NCBI GenBank assembly: GCA_028699365.1
Contig: JAQVUQ010000229.1
Location: forward strand, 1-5,077
DNA length: 5,077 bases
Reading direction: 5' to 3'
From: a bacterium
GTDB taxonomy: Bacteria > UBP13 > UBA5359
The number at the start of each line of letters is the position of its first letter. The stretch's first letter is position 1. Below, one piece after another: positions 1 through 5,077 of this stretch. Made by a program: the position numbers and the translations under genes. The notes under the pieces were generated by a model. That model was not told the origin of the DNA and made no database searches. It saw only the letters and a program-made list of their open reading frames with translations.

Positions 1-1272
1 TTATCAGTGTTGACGGTGATAATCATTCTTATAACCGGCTGCGGTAAACCTGATGACAGGATTACTCTCAAACTTTACTATTCGTTCTCCCCGCAGGTGG
101 CACAGTATATTACCGGTATTTGCAAGGCTTATGAAGCCGAACACCCCGGCATCAGGGTTAAAGCCGAAGTGGTCACCAACAGGTATTATATGAAGTTGCA
201 GACAATGATGGCCGGCGGCACGGCTCCGGACATAATTTATATGCAGAACAAAAGCCTGATTGATTATCGGGACAGGAACACGTTGCTGAACCTGAGTCCA
301 TACATAGAGAGAGACAACTTTGATCTCAGTGATATCTGTCGTTTGGGCTTTGATGAAGGCGGCATCAAAGAGGGAGAAGTATACGGCATACCCGTTACCG
401 GCACGGCCGAAGTGCTGATTTACAACAAGGATATGTTCGATAAGGCCGGTTTGAAATACCCCGATGAGACATGGACATGGAACGATATGCTGACAGCCGC
501 CCGTAAGCTGACCAGGGACACCAATGGTGACGGCAGGACGGATGAATACGGGGTATCCTGTCTCCCCGGCTGGTGGGCGGCGGATATCACCTGGATCTGG
601 GCCAATGGCGGAGAGGTGTTCAACGGTGACCTGAGCAGGTGTGTCGTCAACAATGCCCGGGCTCAGGAGGCAATGCAGTTTCTGGTGGACCTGAGCAGCC
701 GCTATAATGTGACTCCCAAGGAGGCGACCGGCACGGAGGTAAGCAATGTGACGGAGCTGTTCATGCTGGGCCGGCTGGGTATGTACGTGGGGTTGCCTTT
801 CCGGGCGCTATCCGACTTCAGCACAGTGAAGAACCTTAACTGGGATATTGCGTTGATGCCCCGGTCCAATCGGGGCCGGCGGGTGGCCAGATATACCGGG
901 GAGTGCTGGTCCATATATTCCGGCAGCAAGCATCCGCAGGAGGCCTGGGATCTGGTGAAGTATCTGAGTTCAGAGGAGACGGCCGTAGGCCTGGCCGGGA
1001 TGAATATGATTCCTGCCCGTCTGTCCGTGTTGAAATCGCCGGCCTTTATCAAAGAGCAGACGCCGTATCGGGAAGAGATGATAGTCAAAGCTCTTGCGGA
1101 AGCACGGCCCGTACCCAGTCTGCCTCGCATAGAAGAGTTGGGCAGCGCCTGGGTCCGGTATATTGAAGAGATAATGCTGAACAGAGCTACGGTAGCCCAA
1201 GCGTTGGCTAATGCTGAAAAAGATATAAACAAGGTACTGAAGGAATATAAAGGTAGCAAAATCAACCGGTAA
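1..1272 (+). CDS. ABC transporter sugar-binding lipoprotein (family 1 solute-binding protein), 5'-partial
   Basis: This is the extracellular binding component of a sugar ABC importer (MalE/UgpB-like family 1). The frame is open from base 1. A GTG at 7 could formally start it, but the signal peptide would then lack a positively charged n-region, so the true start is probably just upstream of the window. Counting the codon at base 1 as residue 1, a hydrophobic stretch (3-11) leads to the lipobox ITGC with Cys14 as the predicted lipidated residue. Family features follow: an AGGTAPDII segment near 71-79, an IYNKDMFDKAGL segment near 140-151, and DTNGDGRTDEYG at 173-184, an acidic EF-hand-like loop common in these proteins. 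Length is normal (about 420 residues). Permeases do not follow, so they are probably upstream. The ligand cannot be predicted beyond a carbohydrate. Family call is firm. Confidence 0.93.
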   Translation, partial: LSVLTVIIILITGCGKPDDRITLKLYYSFSPQVAQYITGICKAYEAEHPGIRVKAEVVTNRYYMKLQTMMAGGTAPDIIYMQNKSLIDYRDRNTLLNLSPYIERDNFDLSDICRLGFDEGGIKEGEVYGIPVTGTAEVLIYNKDMFDKAGLKYPDETWTWNDMLTAARKLTRDTNGDGRTDEYGVSCLPGWWAADITWIWANGGEVFNGDLSRCVVNNARAQEAMQFLVDLSSRYNVTPKEATGTEVSNVTELFMLGRLGMYVGLPFRALSDFSTVKNLNWDIALMPRSNRGRRVARYTGECWSIYSGSKHPQEAWDLVKYLSSEETAVGLAGMNMIPARLSVLKSPAFIKEQTPYREEMIVKALAEARPVPSLPRIEELGSAWVRYIEEIMLNRATVAQALANAEKDINKVLKEYKGSKINR

Positions 1273-1281
1273 CCCGGTGAC

Positions 1282-1287
1282 AAGGAG
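1282..1287 (+). promoter_or_regulatory. Ribosome binding site of the aminotransferase gene
   Basis: AAGGAG lies 10 bases before the ATG at 1298. It decides the start: the in-frame GTG at 1277 lies upstream of this site, and the ATG at 1289 is only one base after it. The ATG at 1298 also gives an N-terminus (MSKLAILGG) typical of the family. Confidence 0.75.
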
Positions 1288-1297
1288 AATGAAGATC

Positions 1298-2536
1298 ATG
1301 TCAAAACTGGCCATATTGGGAGGAACACCGGTACGGACAGAGCCGTTTGCTGTCTGGCCCGTGATAAGTCAGGAAGACCGGGAGCGGCTGCTGTCCGTGT
1401 TTGACAGCGGCAAGTGGTGGTACGGCGAAAGAGTGAAAGAGTTTGAAGGGAAATATGCCGCTTTTCAGGATGCAAAGTACGGGGTATCCTGTGCCAACGG
1501 TACCGTTGCTCTGGAGGTGGCGCTGTTGGCTTGCGGGATAAGAGCGGGCGATGAAGTGATTGTGCCTCCTTATACCTTTATGGCCACCGCCAGTGCTGTT
1601 CTGAAGGTAAATGCCGTTCCCATCTTGGCCGATGTGGATATCGACACCTGTAATCTCAGTCCTGAAGACGTGGAGCGAAAGATTACGCCCCGGACCAAAG
1701 CCGTTATCCCGGTGCATATAGGGGGATTGCCGGTGGATATGGATGCCTTCAGGGAGTTGGCTCAGGAGCATAAGCTTGCTCTTATAGAGGATGCCTGCCA
1801 CAGTTGGGGCAGCAAATGGAGAGGCAAGGGAACGGGCGCTATAGGAGATTGCGGCGTCTTCAGCTTTCAGATGAGCAAGAACATCACCTCCGGAGAGGGA
1901 GGCATAATGATCACGGATAACGAAGAGATAGCCGATACGGCCAGAAGTTACACCAATTGCGGGCGTTCCAAAGGCGGCGCCTGGTATGAGCATCATCTTA
2001 TGGGCAGCAACCTGAGAATGACGGAACTGCAGGCGGCCATACTGCTGGGGCAGTTGGAACGGCTGGAAGAACAGACTCTCAGACGTGAAAGAAATGCAGC
2101 TTATCTCGACAGTCTGCTCTGGGATATTTCCGGCATATCGCTTATACGTAACGATCCGCGCGCTACGCGGCGCAGCTACCATATGTATATTTTCCGTTTT
2201 TTGCAGGAAGAGTGGTCCGGCGTAAGCCGTGGGAGATTCCTGGAAGCCTTGCAGGCTGAAGGAGTCCCTTGCAGTGACGGCTATACAATTCCGCTGTATA
2301 AAAATCCTCTGTTCCAGCAGACAGGGGAAGGGCCGCGTTTCTGCCCGATATCATGTCCCTATCACGGGCAGCCGGTGGATTACCGGAACATGGTGTGTCC
2401 CAACGCCGAGCGTATTTGCCGGGAGGCTTGCTGGATACCGCAATCCGTTCTTCTGGCGGAAGAGAGAGATATGGCCGATATAGCCCAGGCTGTTATCAAG
2501 ATATGGGAGAAACGGGAGGATCTGGCAAGTGCCTGA
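1298..2536 (+). CDS. DegT/DnrJ/EryC1/StrS family PLP-dependent aminotransferase
   Basis: The 412-residue protein belongs to the fold-type I, PLP-dependent sugar aminotransferases, which transfer an amino group (usually from glutamate or glutamine) to a keto-sugar or cyclitol, in the cytoplasm. Visible landmarks: ANGTVALEVAL (66-76) for cofactor phosphate binding; IEDACHSWG (163-171) with Asp165 facing the pyridine nitrogen; FSFQMSKNITSGEGG (188-202) with Lys194 as the Schiff-base lysine; GSNLRMTELQAA (236-247). All catalytic positions are intact. The opening (WPVISQ...GKWWYG), the PVHIGGLPVDMDA segment and the C-terminal CPNAERI...CW part recall the 3-amino-5-hydroxybenzoate synthase (RifK) branch. 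That branch also contains many uncharacterised homologues, so AHBA synthesis is not claimed. Five cysteines cluster at 349-378. The gene begins 25 bases after the binding-protein stop and overlaps the next start by 8 bases, which implies cotranscription. It could act in biosynthesis or in deamination of an imported amino sugar. Confidence 0.93.
   Translation: MSKLAILGGTPVRTEPFAVWPVISQEDRERLLSVFDSGKWWYGERVKEFEGKYAAFQDAKYGVSCANGTVALEVALLACGIRAGDEVIVPPYTFMATASAVLKVNAVPILADVDIDTCNLSPEDVERKITPRTKAVIPVHIGGLPVDMDAFRELAQEHKLALIEDACHSWGSKWRGKGTGAIGDCGVFSFQMSKNITSGEGGIMITDNEEIADTARSYTNCGRSKGGAWYEHHLMGSNLRMTELQAAILLGQLERLEEQTLRRERNAAYLDSLLWDISGISLIRNDPRATRRSYHMYIFRFLQEEWSGVSRGRFLEALQAEGVPCSDGYTIPLYKNPLFQQTGEGPRFCPISCPYHGQPVDYRNMVCPNAERICREACWIPQSVLLAEERDMADIAQAVIKIWEKREDLASA
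2514..2520 (+). promoter_or_regulatory. Ribosome binding site inside the aminotransferase 3' end, for the ceramidase-like gene
   Basis: GGGAGGA lies 8 bases before the GTG at 2529, within the last codons of the aminotransferase gene. It supports this GTG as the real start of the next gene and fits translational coupling through the 8-base overlap. Confidence 0.75.
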
Positions 2537-3797
2537 GTTACATGTCGGTTACGGTGAGAGAGTAATTACTCCACCGTTAGATGTCGAGCTTACCGGATAC
2601 GGCTATTATCTGAACCGCAGAGCGGAAACGGTGCTGGATGATCTCAAAGCGAGGATACTCTTTATCCGGCGGGGAAGCGACAGCATCATCCTGATAAGTT
2701 GCGATCTGCTGGGAATGACGGTGGATTATGCCGATGCCGTAAGAGCGGAAGTCGCTTCCCGGCAGGGCGTACCCGAACGGAATATCCTGCTAGCCTGTAC
2801 GCATACTCACACCGGTCCCACAGTTCAGAGTCTGCCGGGGTTGGGGGAGACCGATGCCGACTACGTCAACCGATTGCCTTCTGCAATTGCAGAAGCCGTT
2901 AAAGAGGCTGAAGACGACCTGGCTGCGGCAAAGCCCTGCTACTGTGAAGAAAAGGTTGAACCGATAGGTTTCAATAGACGAAGCATGAGTCCTGATCCGA
3001 TAGACCCTGTGTTAAGGAGCCTGATTTTCAAGCGGGGCAGTGATAAAATATACCTGTTGAATTATGCCTGTCATCCCGTAACTCTGGGTCCGTCAAACAG
3101 CGTCTCCGGCGATTGGCCGGGAGCCCTGATAGCTGCGCTGGAAGATAACGGCCACAGGGGAATATTCTTCCAGGGCTTTTGCGGGGATATAGACCCCATA
3201 TGTAATCTCAGTCGCTGGGGCAGCGGCAGCAAAGAGACCATGGATACTTATGGCATGTCGCTTTGCCGGGGCGTTTTTAACGCGGAAAGGTTTGCCGATG
3301 CGCTGGCAGTATCTGAGATAGGCGCCGTGGAAAGACGGTTGAACCTGCGGCTGTCGGTTCCTTCAAAAGCGGAGATGGAGAAGGATAAGCAGTACTGGCT
3401 GCAAAAATCCACCGGCTTTACCGGATCTGCGGACAGAAGATTTGTCGAAGAGTGGGCGGAGTGTGCCGGAGAGAATTATGACAGATTGAAAGAGGATCCG
3501 TATCTGGCCGGTGTACCGGTCCAGGTTGTCTTCATAGGACCGCTGAAAATGCTCTGTCTTCCCGGAGAGGTCTTCTGCCGTTACAGACTGCATTTGCATG
3601 AAGAATGGCCGGCATTGCTTACAATCGGTTATGCCAACGGTAATATAGGTTATCTGCCCACGACGGACGCCTATGCCGATGCCGGTGATTACGCTTGCTA
3701 TGGAGCGCCAAAATTCTACAATCTTTTTCCTTTTGCCGAAGATATAGAAAAAGTCCTGCTTAAGGAGAGTCATAATCTTCTGGCTGAACAGGACTGA
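2529..3797 (+). CDS. Neutral/alkaline ceramidase-fold zinc hydrolase, short cytoplasmic form
   Basis: The 422-residue protein matches the N-terminal catalytic domain of neutral/alkaline non-lysosomal ceramidases, zinc enzymes that hydrolyse an N-acyl amide. Landmarks: VGYGERVITPP...LTGYG at 6-25; THTHTGP (91-97) with His92 and His94; ACHPVTLG (180-187) with His182; VSGDWPG (192-198); FQGFCGDIDP (214-223); LPGE (344-347) with Glu347; GYLPTTDAY (374-382) with Tyr375. His92, His182, Glu347 and Tyr375 align by motif with the four zinc ligands described for the Pseudomonas enzyme. The serine of the family's GDVSPN amidase hexapeptide is Asp222 here. There is no signal peptide and no C-terminal domain, unlike secreted ceramidases of over 600 residues, so a cytoplasmic amidase or esterase of unknown substrate is more likely than a true ceramidase. 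The GTG start is supported by GGGAGGA 8 bases upstream and overlaps the aminotransferase stop by 8 bases. Confidence 0.88.
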   Translation: MPELHVGYGERVITPPLDVELTGYGYYLNRRAETVLDDLKARILFIRRGSDSIILISCDLLGMTVDYADAVRAEVASRQGVPERNILLACTHTHTGPTVQSLPGLGETDADYVNRLPSAIAEAVKEAEDDLAAAKPCYCEEKVEPIGFNRRSMSPDPIDPVLRSLIFKRGSDKIYLLNYACHPVTLGPSNSVSGDWPGALIAALEDNGHRGIFFQGFCGDIDPICNLSRWGSGSKETMDTYGMSLCRGVFNAERFADALAVSEIGAVERRLNLRLSVPSKAEMEKDKQYWLQKSTGFTGSADRRFVEEWAECAGENYDRLKEDPYLAGVPVQVVFIGPLKMLCLPGEVFCRYRLHLHEEWPALLTIGYANGNIGYLPTTDAYADAGDYACYGAPKFYNLFPFAEDIEKVLLKESHNLLAEQD

Positions 3798-3820
3798 ATC
3801 TCCATGGATGAGCACTGGAA

Positions 3821-3832
3821 TAAAGGCCTTTA
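3821..3832. repeat. 12-base perfect palindrome in the intergenic gap
   Basis: TAAAGGCCTTTA is its own reverse complement and sits in the 57-base gap between the ceramidase-like gene and the glycosidase-like gene. It has no loop and no T-run after it, so it is not a normal intrinsic terminator. It could be an operator half-site, an RNA processing point or chance. The presence of the palindrome is certain; any function is unsupported. Confidence 0.3.
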
Positions 3833-3842
3833 GCTATAGTTG

Positions 3843-3848
3843 AGGGAG
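3843..3848 (+). promoter_or_regulatory. Ribosome binding site of the glycosidase-like gene
   Basis: AGGGAG ends immediately before the ATG at 3849 and 6 bases before the in-frame ATG at 3855. The spacing favours 3855 as the start. An in-frame TAG at 3837 rules out a start much farther upstream. Confidence 0.7.
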
Positions 3849-3854
3849 ATGTCG

Positions 3855-5077
3855 ATGGGAGCATATAAAGTTAGATATGAAGGGCCGCGATGGCAGATAC
3901 TTTATGGTCAGGCGGAAGGTGTGGAAAGTTTTGCCCTGACGGAACTGCAGCGCATGGTGCAGGATTTTCTGCCTTATGTCGTTGCCGTTACTCAGGCTGA
4001 GCCGGATGTTTGTTCCGGGGCGCGGCACAGTATGATCCTGGGCACGGCTGCCGATAATCCTCTGATAGCCGAACTGTCGGCACAGGGTCTTATATCCTTG
4101 CCCGATATGCCCCAGGGCTACACGGTGGCCTGCTTTGCTTCGCCCTGGCATGAGGGAGGAAAGACGGTAGCTATTGCCGGATATGACGCGGCAGGGGTAC
4201 TTTACGGGGTGGAGGATTTCAACGCACGCATACTGTCGGCCGTAGTTATGCCTGATGATCCGGCCGTGAACCGCCGCTCTCTGGATGAGATGGAGAACTT
4301 CGTTTTCAGTGAATATCCCCTTGTCGGGAACAGGGGCATCTGGAGTTGGGGATACGTCATTTACGATTACCGTCGTTTCATAGACAATATGGCCCGTCTG
4401 AAGATGAATATGCTGACCATCTGGAACGATTGCCCGCCTCTCAATATACGGGAGGTCATAGACTATGCGCACTCCCGGGGAGTGAGGATTATCCTCGGCT
4501 TCCACTGGGGATGGGGCCTTGAGAATATCGATCTCTCCAAGCCCGAAGACAGGCGAAAGCTGCGGGACGAGGTCATTGCCAACTATAATGCTGACTATCG
4601 CCGGCTGGGCCTGGACGGCATCTATTTTCAGACCCTGACGGAGCACAACGATCTGTTTGTGAACGGACGTTCCGTAGCCGCGCTGGTCTGTGATCTGGTC
4701 AATGAAATTTCCGCGGAGCTTTTCCGCCAAGAGCCCGACCTTTATATCCAGTTCGGCCTGCATGCCATGTCTGTTCTGGATAATTATGTCGATCTGGCGG
4801 GGCTGGACAAGCGAGTGGTTATCGTCTGGGAGGACGCCGGGGTCATGCCTTACTCCTATAATCCGGTGGCCGACGGAGTCGAACCGGGACTGGATAAGCC
4901 GTCGCATCTGGATACGGCACAGGCTACTCTGAAATATTCCAGGAAGATAGCTTCTTTCAGGCCGGAAACGGAGTTCGCCATGGTTCCCAAGGGCTTTATC
5001 TGCCTGCGCTGGCTGGCGGAATTCGAGCATCACGGATCCTTTATAATGGGGGAGAGGGATGCCGGGTTTATCAGACG
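3855..5077 (+). CDS. Glycoside-hydrolase-like protein (GH20/GH67-type N-terminal domain plus TIM barrel), 3'-partial
   Basis: The frame is open from 3855 to the window end (407 full codons and two bases) with no stop, so the C-terminus is missing. Residues about 5-130 look like the alpha/beta domain that precedes the barrel in GH20, GH67 and GH84 enzymes: ESFALTELQRM near 24-34, a SMILGTAADNPLI strand near 59-71, and GYDAAGVLYGVEDF at 109-122, a hallmark of that domain. The barrel then opens with NRGIWSWG (159-166) and DNMARLKMNMLTIWND (177-192), followed by GVRIILGFHWGWG (209-221), LDGIYFQTLTEHND (253-266) and VIVWEDAG (322-329). Glu263, Glu326 and Asp327 are plausible catalytic acids, by position at strand ends only. 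No signal peptide is seen, so it probably acts in the cytoplasm. It follows the ceramidase-like gene after 57 bases, with the same base composition. The exact GH family is not assigned: a GH67-like glucuronidase, a GH20-like hexosaminidase or an uncharacterised family are all possible. An ATG at 3849 is an alternative start. Confidence 0.85.
   Translation, partial: MGAYKVRYEGPRWQILYGQAEGVESFALTELQRMVQDFLPYVVAVTQAEPDVCSGARHSMILGTAADNPLIAELSAQGLISLPDMPQGYTVACFASPWHEGGKTVAIAGYDAAGVLYGVEDFNARILSAVVMPDDPAVNRRSLDEMENFVFSEYPLVGNRGIWSWGYVIYDYRRFIDNMARLKMNMLTIWNDCPPLNIREVIDYAHSRGVRIILGFHWGWGLENIDLSKPEDRRKLRDEVIANYNADYRRLGLDGIYFQTLTEHNDLFVNGRSVAALVCDLVNEISAELFRQEPDLYIQFGLHAMSVLDNYVDLAGLDKRVVIVWEDAGVMPYSYNPVADGVEPGLDKPSHLDTAQATLKYSRKIASFRPETEFAMVPKGFICLRWLAEFEHHGSFIMGERDAGFIR

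Noticed and set aside
547-561. A 15-base exact repeat, TACGGGGTATCCTGT, also at 1478-1492
   Set aside because: Both copies encode YGVSC in unrelated proteins and in the same codon phase. With no longer similarity around them, chance is the simplest reading.
702-1283. A 193-codon open frame on the minus strand over the binding-protein gene
   Set aside because: Antisense shadow with no family motif; the plus-strand frame is a complete family 1 binding-protein sequence.
1277-1297. GTG at 1277 as start of the aminotransferase
   Set aside because: It precedes the AAGGAG site instead of following it, and would add seven residues not typical of the family. The ATG at 1298 is correctly spaced.
1301-2182. 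A 293-codon open frame on the minus strand
   Set aside because: It lies fully inside the aminotransferase gene, and its translation shows no family motif. The plus-strand frame contains all PLP-binding motifs.
3821-3839. Possible intrinsic terminator after the ceramidase-like gene
   Set aside because: The palindrome has no loop, only a short GC core and no downstream T-run, so it does not fit a rho-independent terminator.
3804-3843. Tiny frames of about 9-11 codons starting at 3804 and 3808 in the gap
   Set aside because: They have no ribosome binding site, are very short, and one ends on the ribosome binding site of the next gene. There is no support for a leader peptide.
3834-5033. A 399-codon open frame on the minus strand
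   Set aside because: It is a shadow of the plus-strand glycosidase-like gene. Its translation has no recognisable domain, while the plus frame over the same bases shows clear GH20-type and barrel motifs plus a good ribosome binding site.

Overview
The window is a gene-dense stretch of about 53% GC (estimated by eye) with four genes, all on the plus strand. Three have strong Shine-Dalgarno sequences. Gaps or overlaps are +25, -8 and +57 bases, so the layout reads as one operon, cut at both ends. There are no RNA genes, mobile elements, CRISPR arrays or convincing promoters or terminators inside it. The style (lipoprotein sugar-binding protein, purine-rich ribosome binding sites, frequent ATA and AGG codons) suggests an anaerobic carbohydrate-degrading bacterium, perhaps a clostridial or Limnochordia-like Firmicute. 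A member of another glycan-degrading phylum cannot be excluded from sequence alone.

Layout: 1-1272 is a family 1 extracellular solute-binding lipoprotein of an ABC sugar transporter, missing only its extreme N-terminus. 1298-2536 is a PLP-dependent DegT/DnrJ/EryC1/StrS-type sugar aminotransferase with similarity to the AHBA-synthase branch. 2529-3797 is a short, leaderless neutral-ceramidase-fold zinc hydrolase whose start overlaps the aminotransferase stop. 3855-5077 is the N-terminal 407 residues of a glycoside-hydrolase-like protein with a GH20/GH67-type N-terminal domain followed by a TIM barrel; it runs off the window end without a stop and is easily missed because a long spurious antisense frame lies over it.

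Working model (inference): the operon imports an oligosaccharide or modified sugar through the ABC transporter, whose permeases are probably upstream, and processes it inside the cell. The glycosidase-like protein would cleave a glycosidic bond, the ceramidase-fold hydrolase an amide or ester, and the aminotransferase would interconvert a keto group and an amino group on a sugar or cyclitol. No substrate can be named from sequence. The most notable points are the coupling of the aminotransferase to the ceramidase-fold hydrolase, the loss in that hydrolase of the serine of the ceramidase amidase motif, and the cysteine cluster near the end of the aminotransferase.
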